Of a stretch of 64,000 bases of DNA, positions 53,102 to 61,646 are shown piece by piece. The position numbers were made by a program, and so were the translations under genes. The stretch comes from Gracilimonas sp031581265 (lineage in GTDB: Bacteria; Bacteroidota; Rhodothermia; Balneolales; Balneolaceae). A model generated the notes under the pieces. That model did not search any database. It had not been told where the DNA came from and worked only from the letters and a program-made list of their open reading frames with translations. The stretch covers positions 45,960 to 109,959 of the forward strand of contig NZ_JAVLBQ010000006.1 of the NCBI RefSeq assembly GCF_031581265.1, given 5' to 3'. The stretch's first letter is position 1; the number at the start of each line of letters is the position of its first letter.

Positions 53102-54459
53102 AACAGTTTTTTGTGAACCCGCTGGGCAGCTTTAATCAGTTCATCTTCAGGAAGAACCAGATTTAATATGCGCTTTTCTTTGCTAAATGAAATTTGATCG
53201 ATGGATGTGGTATCTAAAACATCAAAAATCTTAGAAGTTAGTTTTTTGGGACTGTTTATGGAACACCCGATCAGGGTAAGCAGTCCTTTCTCCTGTTCCA
53301 ATGAAACATTTCCAATTTCAATAAATGCCTTGGAGAGATCTTTTAAGGCATTTGTATTTTCTAAGGTGATTGTCACAGAGGCCTCTGTTGTATTCACAGC
53401 ATCCACAGCCAACCGGTGTTTTTCAAGAACAGTAAACACTTTGGTTAAAAAAGAATATCCCATCACCGTTTCGTAGGCGCTAACTGTCAGCGTCGCCATT
53501 CCCCGCTTAAAAGAAATCGCCAATACATCCGGTTCGTATTCAGAAGCTCGTATAATTTTAGTACCGGGTTCATCCGGTTCAAAAATATTTTTAACGAATA
53601 CCGGAATGTTTTTTTCCTGCGCAGGTTTAAGGGTGGAAGGGTGCAATACTTTGGCTCCAAAATAGGCCATCTCGGTTGCATCAATATAACTTAACTCAGC
53701 CAAGGGTTTTGCTTCCGGAATAAAACGGGGATCGCCGGTATAAATGCCGCTTACATCCGTCCATATTTCTATGGTTTTGGCATTTATAGCTCCACCAATC
53801 AAACTGGCAGAATAGTCCGAGCCTTCAAACCCGAGCGTGGTAACCGTTTTGTCAGGAGCTTCTCCATAGAACCCACCAATGATGGGAGTAAATCCATTTT
53901 CAAGAACGGTTTCAAGCGAACCTGAATGCTGGGTGATTTTAAAAAAGTTTGGATTTGCCTGCCCGTACTCGTTATCGGTTTTAATGATTTTTCTTGCCTC
54001 AATGTGTTGCGTCATCATATTGAGGGCTAACCCACACTGGGCAAGCAGGTACGATGAAATTTGTTCACCGATCGCACTGATTGCATCGTTCATTTGCGGG
54101 GAAAGAGTCTCTTGTCGTGCTGTGTAATCCAGAAGTTTGTTAAGCTTGCCAATTTTAGCATGAAGATTCTTTAAGCAGCTTTCACGAATTAATTTATTTT
54201 TTGCATGTGGATTATTGCTCAAAAAATCCTGTACAATTTGTTCGTGCCGATCTTTGATTTCAGCAGCTATTACTTTTGCTTCTCCGAGTTTCCCATTAGC
54301 GGCTAAGTTTCCAGCTTCTACCAGTTTTCGAGTGGTTCTGGCCGTAGCAGAAACAACCACTACAGGATATTCATATTGAGCAATAATCTTTAAAACCTGC
54401 TTCCAGGTTTCATGATCTGCCATTGAGGTACCGCCAAACTTGAGTACGTTTATATCCAT
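53098..54459 (-). CDS. lysC: Aspartate kinase (monofunctional)
   Basis: First step of lysine, threonine and methionine biosynthesis: aspartate to aspartyl phosphate. 453 residues. N terminus VLKFGGTSMADHETW is the aspartokinase signature (KFGGTS). ITTLGFEGSDYSASLIGGAI-like core (VTTLGFEGSDYSA near 217) and IEIWTDVSGIYTGDPRFIP follow. The C-terminal part has tandem ACT domains (about 300-453) for feedback inhibition. It is transcribed convergently with the CNNM gene and overlaps its end by 4 bp. A TATTTTTG (54482-54489, minus) just upstream could be its -7 box. Confidence 0.94.
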   Translation of the reverse strand: MDINVLKFGGTSMADHETWKQVLKIIAQYEYPVVVVSATARTTRKLVEAGNLAANGKLGEAKVIAAEIKDRHEQIVQDFLSNNPHAKNKLIRESCLKNLHAKIGKLNKLLDYTARQETLSPQMNDAISAIGEQISSYLLAQCGLALNMMTQHIEARKIIKTDNEYGQANPNFFKITQHSGSLETVLENGFTPIIGGFYGEAPDKTVTTLGFEGSDYSASLIGGAINAKTIEIWTDVSGIYTGDPRFIPEAKPLAELSYIDATEMAYFGAKVLHPSTLKPAQEKNIPVFVKNIFEPDEPGTKIIRASEYEPDVLAISFKRGMATLTVSAYETVMGYSFLTKVFTVLEKHRLAVDAVNTTEASVTITLENTNALKDLSKAFIEIGNVSLEQEKGLLTLIGCSINSPKKLTSKIFDVLDTTSIDQISFSKEKRILNLVLPEDELIKAAQRVHKKLF

Positions 54460-54937
54460 AAAATTGCTTAAAAATTAGGCTCAAAAATAAAAGGATTCTA
54501 AGCCTATTCCATGCTAAAAATGAGAAAAAGTTCCTGAGTACGCGTTCCCAAAGAAAATGGCTTGAAACAATGTCTGAGTAAAGTAATCTCGAAGCGTCCG
54601 AAGGACCTGCGAGCGTTACGGGCAATAAAGCTGAAAATACGAACGCTGCCCTGAAGTCTCGTGAGGCATTTGCAGGCTCTCTGGTGTATCCTTCCAACCG
54701 GTAAAAACATTCCTGAATATTATCCAAGGTTTTATGACATGAACATTAAGCAAAAGAATGTATGACCTATAATGAGGATGGAAGTCTATAAGAAAAAAGG
54801 TAGAAATGTACCGCCCGGCTGGAATTTAGGTGATTTTGAAATACCTAATTTGGGTGATTCACATTAACAGCTCTTCTCTCAATATTTGTTCAAAGCGTAA
54901 GCTTATAAAACCTTAAACATTAAAACAGGGTATATCA
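54460..54937. other. Gene-free spacer with repeat-like sequence
   Basis: Divergent spacer between lysC and the small barrel gene. A stretch at about 54530-54720 can be translated on the minus strand in more than one frame without stops (about 105 and 68 codons) but lacks any domain. Its odd Arg/Phe/Leu-rich translations resemble those of dispersed intergenic repeats in Bacteroidota. Promoters for both flanking genes must lie here; 54482-54489 (minus, TATTTTTG) is a candidate for lysC. Confidence 0.5.
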
Positions 54938-55441
54938 ATGAAAAAAATACTAACGATACTATTTGCAATTGTACTGCTGCCACTTGCTGTTCAGGCACAA
55001 TATGGCGGTAAAGGATCACTCGATATTAACGCCGGAATAGGTTTGGGATCAAACTTGACCGGTACAGGTATCCCAATTGGATTATCAGCTGACTATGGCA
55101 TTAATGAAGAAGTTACCATAGGTGGATATGCAGGTTATGCCAGTACATCAGAAGATATTGGAATAGGTGAATGGGAATACACAAACATCATTTTTGGTGC
55201 ACGTGGAACCTATCACAAAGAATTTGTAGAAAACCTCGATACATATGGCGGTGTGATGCTTGGCTATAATGTTGCCGAAGCAGAATGGAAAGGCCAGGGT
55301 AATCTTTCAGCGTCAGTTGGTGGATTTACTTATTCAGGATTTGCCGGCCTTCGTTATCATTTCACCGATAAGATTGGTGTTTATGGTGAAGTTGGATACG
55401 GCATCGCTTACCTGCAAACCGGGCTTACCGTACGAATGTAG
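54938..55441 (+). CDS. Small outer-membrane beta-barrel protein
   Basis: 167 residues: signal peptide MKKILTILFAIVLLPLAVQA, then a small 8-strand-like barrel with alternating pattern (SLDINAGIGLGSN, GLSADYGINEEVTIGGYAGY, YTNIIFGARGTYHKEF, GYNVAEAEW, GLRYHFTDKIGVYGEVGYGIAYLQTGLTVRM). OmpX/OmpW-like family in Bacteroidota; individual role not predictable. Not part of an operon; acnA begins 211 bp downstream. Confidence 0.85.
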   Translation: MKKILTILFAIVLLPLAVQAQYGGKGSLDINAGIGLGSNLTGTGIPIGLSADYGINEEVTIGGYAGYASTSEDIGIGEWEYTNIIFGARGTYHKEFVENLDTYGGVMLGYNVAEAEWKGQGNLSASVGGFTYSGFAGLRYHFTDKIGVYGEVGYGIAYLQTGLTVRM

Positions 55442-55651
55442 TAATAGAAACATGCACAGCATGGTAGCTATAGTCTCGTTGACATGAAGTTGGCGGGACT
55501 TTTTTTATTGTCCCATGGTTTTATTGGATTTAGATTGAGCAAATCTAATCATTCAAATCAATATTTGGAATAGAGACTTGGTAAAGACAATGCCCTAAAA
55601 GATTTGTACCTTTCAGCCCGGAAAAAAGTAAATCCAAATTTTGATCAAATC

Positions 55652-58363
55652 ATGAGCGATAAACTGAAAAAAACCAGAGTTGAATTTGAAACCGGTTCAG
55701 GCAAAGCCTTTCTCCACAGCCTGCCAAAATTGAAAGAACTGGGATACGATAACATTGAAAAACTGCCCTTCTCCGTTAAGATTTTATTGGAAGCGGTACT
55801 TCGAGAGTACAACGGATATACCGTCACGGAAAAAGATGTTGAGGCACTTGCCAATTACGATGCTAAAAATCCACAGGGAGAAATACCTTTTAAACCATCT
55901 CGTGTAGTTCTTCAGGATTTCACAGGTGTTCCTGCGGTAGTTGATTTGGCTGCACTTCGATCTGCTATGCAGCGAATGGGAGGCAAAGCTACAGACATTA
56001 ATCCACAAGTACCCGTAGATCTGGTTATTGACCACTCTGTACAGGTTGATATGTTTGGGCAAGATGCTGCGTTGATGTTCAACGTAGAAAAAGAAATGGA
56101 GCGTAACAATGAGCGTTACGAATTCCTGAAATGGGGTAAAGAAGCTTTTGATAATTTCCGAGTAGTTCCTCCGGGACGCGGGATTGTACACCAGGTAAAC
56201 CTTGAGTATTTAGGTAGAGGTGTTTTCACCCGTAAAGAGGAAGACGGCTCTGTAACAGCTTATCCTGATACTTTGGTGGGAACCGATTCACATACCACTA
56301 TGATCAACGGACTTGGAATCCTCGGATGGGGTGTTGGAGGTATTGAAGCGGAAGCTGCTATGCTTGGTCAGCCTATCTCGATGTTGGTTCCTGAAGTTGT
56401 AGGAATGAAATTGACCGGGAAACTTCGTGAAGGAATTACAGCAACTGACTTGACCTTAACTGTGACTCAAATGCTTCGTCAGCATGGTGTGGTTGGTAAA
56501 TTTGTAGAATTTTATGGCGACGGACTCAGCAATATGAGCCTGCCCGATCGTGCAACTATTGCGAATATGTCTCCGGAATACGGAGCAACAATGGGCTTCT
56601 TCCCAATTGATGATGAGTCGCTGAGATATATGCGACGAACAGGTCGTTCTGAAGAATTAGTAAATCTGGTTGAAAATTACACCAAAGCACAGGGCTTATT
56701 TAGAACGGATGATACTCCAGACCCGGAATTCTCATCAACGCTTGAGTTGGATCTGAGTACGGTAGAGACCTCTCTGGCCGGACCAAAACTTCCTCATGAT
56801 CGCATCAAGCTGAATAACATGAAGAAGGCTTTTGAGCAGTCGCTAACCAGCGATAACCCGACGATGGGTTTCAATTTAGCTCAGGAAAAACTAGCCAACA
56901 AAGGATTATACAAGAACGGTCAGGAAATTGAGATGAAGCACGGTGATGTGGTTATTGCCGCTATCACTTCTTGCACGAATACATCTAACCCAAGTGTAAT
57001 GTTAGGGGCCGGAATTGTAGCGAAGAAAGCATATGAAAAAGGACTTAAAGTTCCTCCTTATGTTAAGACTTCTCTCGCTCCGGGATCTCGAGTAGTTACA
57101 GAATACCTGAAAGAAGCGGGTCTGACTGAGTACATGGATAACCTCGGGTTTAACCTCGTTGGTTATGGATGTACAACGTGTATCGGAAACTCCGGACCAT
57201 TACCTGAAGAAGTGGAACGAGCCATTAAAGAAGGCGACCTGATTGCAGCCGGAGTGCTTTCCGGGAACCGAAACTTTGAAGGCCGTATTCATCCGTGGGT
57301 GAAAGCAAATTATTTGGCATCACCACCATTGGTAGTTGCTTATGCATTGGCAGGAACCGTTGACATCGATCTGGCTACAGAGCCACTCGGCAAAGACAAA
57401 GACGGCAACGACGTATATCTGAAAGACATCTGGCCATCAACGGCTGAAATTGCAGAACACCTTGATGCTGCTATCCGCCCCGAGCTTTTTGATAAGATGT
57501 ATGGAGATATTTTTGAATCTCCGACCTGGGAAGAAATTCCGGTATCCGGTGGAGATCAGTTTAACTGGAGTGAAGAATCAACCTACATTCAGGAACCTCC
57601 ATTCTTTATGGGGATGAGCGAAGAACCGGAGCCGATCAAGCCTATTAAGGGTGCTCGTGCTTTGGTGAAAGTTGGCGATTCTATTACTACCGATCATATT
57701 TCTCCAGCCGGAAATATTGCTGAAGACTCACCGGCCGGTAAATACCTGAAAGTGCATGGCGTAGAGAAAGCCGATTTCAACTCCTACGGTTCTCGTCGCG
57801 GTAATGACCGTGTGATGACCCGTGGAACCTTTGCCAACGTTCGATTCAAAAATCAACTGGCTCCCGGTAAAGAGGGTGGATATACGACGTATCACCCCAC
57901 CGGTGAAGTGACTACGATTTATGATGCTTCACTGAAGTACAAAGAGTCAAATACTCCGCTGGTAGCCTTAGCCGGAACCCAATATGGAACGGGATCATCT
58001 CGTGACTGGGCAGCTAAAGGAACGGCATTATTAGGAGTAGAGGCTGTGATAGCCACTTCTTATGAGCGAATTCACCGTTCTAATTTAATCCAAATGGGTG
58101 TACTTCCATTGCAGTTCAAAGAAGGTGAATCAGCTGACAGCCTTGGTCTTGACGGAACAGAAACATTTGACATCCACGTAGATGATAATGTGAAAGCACA
58201 GGATGAGATCAAAGTGACTGCTACCAAAGAAGACGGTGAAGTAATCGAGTTTATGACCGATTGCCGAATCGATACTCCGGTAGAAGTTGATTACTACAGA
58301 AATGGAGGTATTCTACATACGGTGCTTCTTGATTACCTAAAGGAAAGTAAAGCTGAGAATTAG
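55652..58363 (+). CDS. acnA: Aconitate hydratase A
   Basis: [4Fe-4S] enzyme of the citric acid cycle, interconverting citrate and isocitrate. About 903 residues from the ATG at 55652 (MSDKLKKTRVEFETGSGKAF), matching family N termini; an earlier TTG would add an unlikely extension. Cluster ligands: VIAAITSCTNTSNPSV with one Cys, and NLVGYGCTTCIGNSGPL with two. The C-terminal swivel domain starts at about 700 with KVGDSITTDHISPAGNI and YGSRRGNDRVMTRGTFANVR. All appear intact. A strong bidirectional hairpin follows the stop. Confidence 0.97.
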   Translation: MSDKLKKTRVEFETGSGKAFLHSLPKLKELGYDNIEKLPFSVKILLEAVLREYNGYTVTEKDVEALANYDAKNPQGEIPFKPSRVVLQDFTGVPAVVDLAALRSAMQRMGGKATDINPQVPVDLVIDHSVQVDMFGQDAALMFNVEKEMERNNERYEFLKWGKEAFDNFRVVPPGRGIVHQVNLEYLGRGVFTRKEEDGSVTAYPDTLVGTDSHTTMINGLGILGWGVGGIEAEAAMLGQPISMLVPEVVGMKLTGKLREGITATDLTLTVTQMLRQHGVVGKFVEFYGDGLSNMSLPDRATIANMSPEYGATMGFFPIDDESLRYMRRTGRSEELVNLVENYTKAQGLFRTDDTPDPEFSSTLELDLSTVETSLAGPKLPHDRIKLNNMKKAFEQSLTSDNPTMGFNLAQEKLANKGLYKNGQEIEMKHGDVVIAAITSCTNTSNPSVMLGAGIVAKKAYEKGLKVPPYVKTSLAPGSRVVTEYLKEAGLTEYMDNLGFNLVGYGCTTCIGNSGPLPEEVERAIKEGDLIAAGVLSGNRNFEGRIHPWVKANYLASPPLVVAYALAGTVDIDLATEPLGKDKDGNDVYLKDIWPSTAEIAEHLDAAIRPELFDKMYGDIFESPTWEEIPVSGGDQFNWSEESTYIQEPPFFMGMSEEPEPIKPIKGARALVKVGDSITTDHISPAGNIAEDSPAGKYLKVHGVEKADFNSYGSRRGNDRVMTRGTFANVRFKNQLAPGKEGGYTTYHPTGEVTTIYDASLKYKESNTPLVALAGTQYGTGSSRDWAAKGTALLGVEAVIATSYERIHRSNLIQMGVLPLQFKEGESADSLGLDGTETFDIHVDDNVKAQDEIKVTATKEDGEVIEFMTDCRIDTPVEVDYYRNGGILHTVLLDYLKESKAEN

Positions 58364-58400
58364 TATCTCTCTGTAAAGTTTCTTTAACCCCTGAAATTAA

Positions 58401-58433
58401 AAAAGCACAGCTAAACAGCTGTGCTTTTTTTGT
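58401..58433. terminator. Bidirectional terminator after acnA
   Basis: Perfect stem AAGCACAGCT / AGCTGTGCTT with loop AAAC, flanked by A and T runs, so it can act on acnA transcripts (plus) and on DUF2911 transcripts (minus). Confidence 0.88.
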
Positions 58434-58472
58434 ATCAAAAAATCTGATTTAAAGTCGCAACTTCAAACTCAA

Positions 58473-58495
58473 GACAAGGGGTTGCGACCCCTTGC
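58473..58495. repeat. Short hairpin in the acnA-DUF2911 spacer
   Basis: CAAGGGG-TTGCGA-CCCCTTG, a 7-bp perfect stem close to the DUF2911 stop. No T tract follows; it may be a dispersed palindrome. Confidence 0.4.
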
Positions 58496-58503
58496 CCCAA
58501 AGA

Positions 58504-59055
58504 TTAGTTCATGGTCTCAATTGGAACCGGAACGCGAACAGTTCCCCAGTGAAGGTTCAAGTGTGCTTTCGTATCAGAAAGTTCGTTGAAATAAATTTCG
58601 AACCATTCTAAATCTGAACCTTCTGCAGGTTCTGCTGTAACACGAACGTAATCTTCAGTTTCATCATACTGCGTTCCCCAAGAGAGTTTCTCATTTAAAA
58701 TTACTGTCCATTCATCAGAACCGGGAATGGTATACAGTGAATAGGTTCCGGCTTCGACGTGCTCGCCGCCAAACATCACATCATCAGAGAAAGTAATAGC
58801 AGTTGACTCATTTGCACCTGTTCTCCAAATGCTACCTATGGGAGCTAAGGGAGTTTCTTCTCCAAAATAAGCGCGACCTTTAAGGCCGGGGCGTCCATAG
58901 GTAACGGTGACTTCAGTGGTACCAATAGTTTGGCTTACGGAAGCATTAGGGCTGGCTCTGTTGCTGTCATTGCCACGTTCTTGTGCGAAAGTTGATTCAG
59001 TTGTCATAAAGAGCATCAAAACAACTGCAAAAATAGTAGTAATTAGTTTTTTCAT
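58504..59055 (-). CDS. DUF2911 domain secreted protein
   Basis: A 183-residue secreted protein: signal peptide MKKLITTIFAVVLMLFMTTESTFAQ, then the DUF2911 domain with ASVSQTIGTTEVTVTYGRPGLKGRAYF, PIGSIWRTGANESTAITFSDD and AGTYSLYTIPGSDEWTVILN, which are conserved in the family. Function unknown; common in Bacteroidota. It lies 21 bp downstream of the amidohydrolase pseudogene on the same strand. Confidence 0.92.
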   Translation of the reverse strand: MKKLITTIFAVVLMLFMTTESTFAQERGNDSNRASPNASVSQTIGTTEVTVTYGRPGLKGRAYFGEETPLAPIGSIWRTGANESTAITFSDDVMFGGEHVEAGTYSLYTIPGSDEWTVILNEKLSWGTQYDETEDYVRVTAEPAEGSDLEWFEIYFNELSDTKAHLNLHWGTVRVPVPIETMN

Positions 59056-59075
59056 TGTACCGTGTTTAATTATTG

Positions 59076-60179
59076 TTAGTTAGATTCAAACATAGACTCA
59101 TCAATGCCCGGTAAAATTTTGAGGGCATTTTTATAATACACTTTTTTCAACACTTCATCGGGCAAATCCAATCCATACATTTTCCAAAAAGCATGTCGCC
59201 GCCGGAAATAATCAAAATATTCATCATCGCTTTCCAATACGCGAAAGTATAAATGGTATTCCTCAGGGCGATAGGTGTCTTTCCCAAATAAAAGCCGGTC
59301 CTGATACTCGATGAAAAACTCTTTTGCGAACCGTGGTTGTCGTCCGAGTTCAGCAATTATCGCGGCTGTTTCAGTATAAACATTGGGGAATTTATCTAAG
59401 TGTTCGCCCAGTCTTTCCAGGTCATTTGCCATCCATCCAAAGTGAGCGTTTATAAAGGTCGTTTCGGGATGCTTTTCAAATACATTCCACTGCTCCTGCA
59501 TCACCACTTCCCAACTTGGGTAACGTGTAGAATCGCCGCGGTGGCGACTGGGGAAGTTTTTCATTTCCAGCCAGCGTTCATTGGTTTCATCAATGGGTTC
59601 CTAAAATTCAGCAGGTTCACCGGTATGGATGAGAACAGGCATTCCCAATTCTCCTGCTTTTGCCCAGACAGGATCAATGCGAGGGTCATCGGTTTGTACC
59701 CGGTTTCCATCAGAATCTAAAACTGTCAGTCCTAAATTCTTGAAGATTTTCACCCCGCGTGCTCCATTTTCATAATCTTCCTCAAGTTGAGCAACAGCTC
59801 CCTCAGTCCAGCCGGGTTCATCTATACCGTCAAAATCAATATTGGCAAACACTATAAACCGACCGGGAGCCTGTTCTTCAGCGGCATCTACCATTGCCTT
59901 GAGTGTTTCCCCGGAACGTCCGCTTAGGTTCACCAACACTTTCATGTTCAGGCTGTCCATTTCAGCAGTTGTTTGGGTGAGGTCCATGGAAGCCATTCTC
60001 CACAAGTGACTGTGAACATCAATAAAAGGATATTTGGCCGAAGTGACTTTTTCTCCCGGTACAACCAAAGTTGATTCAGGCTGGTATTCTTCGAAAGTCA
60101 TCGTAGTATCAGGTTCCTGGGCCAAAGCGTGAGATACGAAGAAAATAAAGAAGAGAAAGGTGAAGGCGATATTTTTCAT
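59076..60179 (-). pseudogene. Secreted amidohydrolase-2-type enzyme, one in-frame stop (Trp to TAG)
   Basis: Reading frame of 367 codons: signal peptide MKNIAFTFLFFIFFVSHALAQ, then an amidohydrolase_2-like barrel with PFIDVHSHLWRM (HxH metal site), a middle GKVKIF-like strand (VKIFKNLGLTV), and HTGEP. The frame is interrupted by TAG at 59601-59603, exactly where relatives have Trp (GEPAEF-W-EPIDETNERWLEMK). TGG to TAG needs one change. After the stop, INAHFGWM and RLLFGKDTYRP supply the remaining metal-site His and Asp. As read, only the first 192 residues would be made. TAG is used as a normal stop elsewhere (acnA), so recoding is unlikely. Confidence 0.87.
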
Positions 60180-60240
60180 GCTATGAATGCTAAACTTTTT
60201 TGCGGATGAGTGACTAAGTTAACACAGGTTCATTAAAAAC

Positions 60241-60269
60241 AAAAAGACCTCATGATAATTCATGAGGCC
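60241..60269 (-). terminator. Rho-independent terminator of msrA
   Basis: Perfect 8-bp stem CCTCATGA / TCATGAGG, loop TAAT, followed on the minus strand by a T run, about 30 bp past the msrA stop and upstream of the amidohydrolase start. Confidence 0.85.
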
Positions 60270-60296
60270 TAAAGTTAAATGTATAAAAGAGAGGTA

Positions 60297-60920
60297 TTAA
60301 AACTTTGGATTATCCTTAAGTAAGTAATCAAACTCTTTCTTGAACTTGGCAATCTTGGGAGCAATTACTACAGAGCAATAACCGGCATTGGGATTATTCT
60401 CAAAATAATTTTGATGATAATTTTCGGCTATGTAATAGTTTTCAAGAGGCTGAATTTTAGTGACAATCGGATCTTCCCAAAGATCAGACTCATCTGTTTT
60501 CTTGAGCGATTTTTCTGCGATTTCCTTTTGCTCTTCATTATGATAGAAAATGACCGAACGGTATTGAGGCCCTACATCTGCACCCTGTCGATTTAAAGTG
60601 GTAGGGTTATGAGTGTGCCACAATACTTCCAAAAGTTCTTCATAGGAAATTACTTCGGGATCAAAATGAATACGGGCTACTTCGGCGTGCCCCGTATTTC
60701 CTGAAGTAACTTCTTTGTAGGAAGGATTGTCAACATGTCCACCGGAATAACCCGCCTCCACATGATCAACACCTTCTACTAATTCATACACTGCTTCGAC
60801 GCACCAGAAACATCCGGCGCCAAATGTTGCTTTCTCCAATTTTTTCTCCGTTTGTTGTGCAAATAATGAGGTTGTCGCAAGACCTATAATAAGTCCTAAT
60901 GTCGATAATAATTTTGCCAT
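60297..60920 (-). CDS. msrA: Peptide-methionine (S)-S-oxide reductase, exported form
   Basis: Repairs oxidised methionine in proteins. 207 residues with a signal peptide (LLSTLGLIIGLATTSLFA), so a periplasmic repair enzyme. The catalytic motif GAGCFWCVEAVYELVEG has Cys37, with Cys40 where many MsrA have Gly (GCFWG); GCFWC is a known variant. Further family motifs: GYSGGHVDNPSYKEVTSGNTGHAE, and QYRSVIFYHNEEQ. C-terminal GYCSVV supplies a resolving Cys. It has its own terminator and probably its own promoter in the long spacer upstream. Confidence 0.94.
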   Translation of the reverse strand: MAKLLSTLGLIIGLATTSLFAQQTEKKLEKATFGAGCFWCVEAVYELVEGVDHVEAGYSGGHVDNPSYKEVTSGNTGHAEVARIHFDPEVISYEELLEVLWHTHNPTTLNRQGADVGPQYRSVIFYHNEEQKEIAEKSLKKTDESDLWEDPIVTKIQPLENYYIAENYHQNYFENNPNAGYCSVVIAPKIAKFKKEFDYLLKDNPKF

Positions 60921-61193
60921 AATATCATATTAAATGTTATGCCCGATATTTTCACTTAAAATTTTATTCGGGATTCGTTTAACAAAAAAGAGTCCGGTTT
61001 TCGTTTCTTTTCTTTAACAATGATGTCATTTGTTGTCAGAATGTAAACATCATATAATTCATACCGAAAATTCAGTCAGCCATTCTTTCCTTAGCTTAAG
61101 ATCTCATTTCTAATTACGAACTGCATCAAAAAACGGATTGAAGTATAGACTTTGGTTGAGTGGCCTATGTACCCAATGGAAAGACTACACTAT

Positions 61194-61576
61194 ACCTGAG
61201 TTCGATTAAAAGTTTCAAGAAGTTGTCATCCTTGTAGATGTTAGATAATTCGTTGACAACTACTAGTTAGTTTTTCAAATAATACGGTAAAGTCCTCCCT
61301 TGAGGGAGGTGCCGGACTGAGCGGATGCGAAGTCTGGCGGTGGGTGTTGGTGCTAAGGGCAAGACCTCTTTTACTATGCTTATTATCCCATTAGCTTTGA
61401 TTTTGAGTTGTATCAAACTACACTTTCCTTGGCACCAACACCCCTCAAAATCAGTCAGGAACAACTGACTGATTTATCTCCCCTCCAGGGGAGACTTCAC
61501 TTTCTTAAACTTTTGTCATCGAATTATCTAACATCTACAAGCCTATTTTGTAAATCAATATAAATCGAACTCAGGT
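61194..61576 (+). mobile_element. Miniature inverted-repeat transposable element (MITE), copy B
   Basis: A 383-bp non-coding element. The ends are inverted: ACCTGAGTTCGATT at 61194-61207 and its exact complement at 61563-61576. A second inverted block, CTTGTAGATGTTAGATAATTCG (61231-61252 and its complement at 61519-61540), lies inside, giving terminal repeats of about 65 bp with a divergent middle. Both sides are flanked by ACTAT (61189-61193 and 61577-61581), a 5-bp target-site duplication. The core contains GTCCTCCCTTGAGGGAGG and CTCCCCTCCAGGGGAG palindromes. No transposase is encoded. It lies in the 726-bp gene-free gap upstream of msrA, where nothing else is visible. Confidence 0.8.
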
Positions 61577-61646
61577 ACTATGGTAAAAGTTATGGAAAGA
61601 GAGCCTAAGTATGATGTGAATATTGAAATTGAAAGATTTCGGATTG

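Noticed and set aside
54410..54727. A 105-codon minus-strand frame upstream of lysC
   Set aside because: It overlaps the lysC start, another frame of similar length overlaps it, and the translation has no domain; the sequence looks like a dispersed repeat.
59601..59603. Reassignment of TAG (UAG) to tryptophan
   Set aside because: TAG ends acnA, the small barrel gene and the CNNM gene at the right lengths, so it is a working stop codon here.
61267..61464. A 65-codon frame inside the miniature element
   Set aside because: It lies within the palindromic core and has no domain; the element is non-coding.
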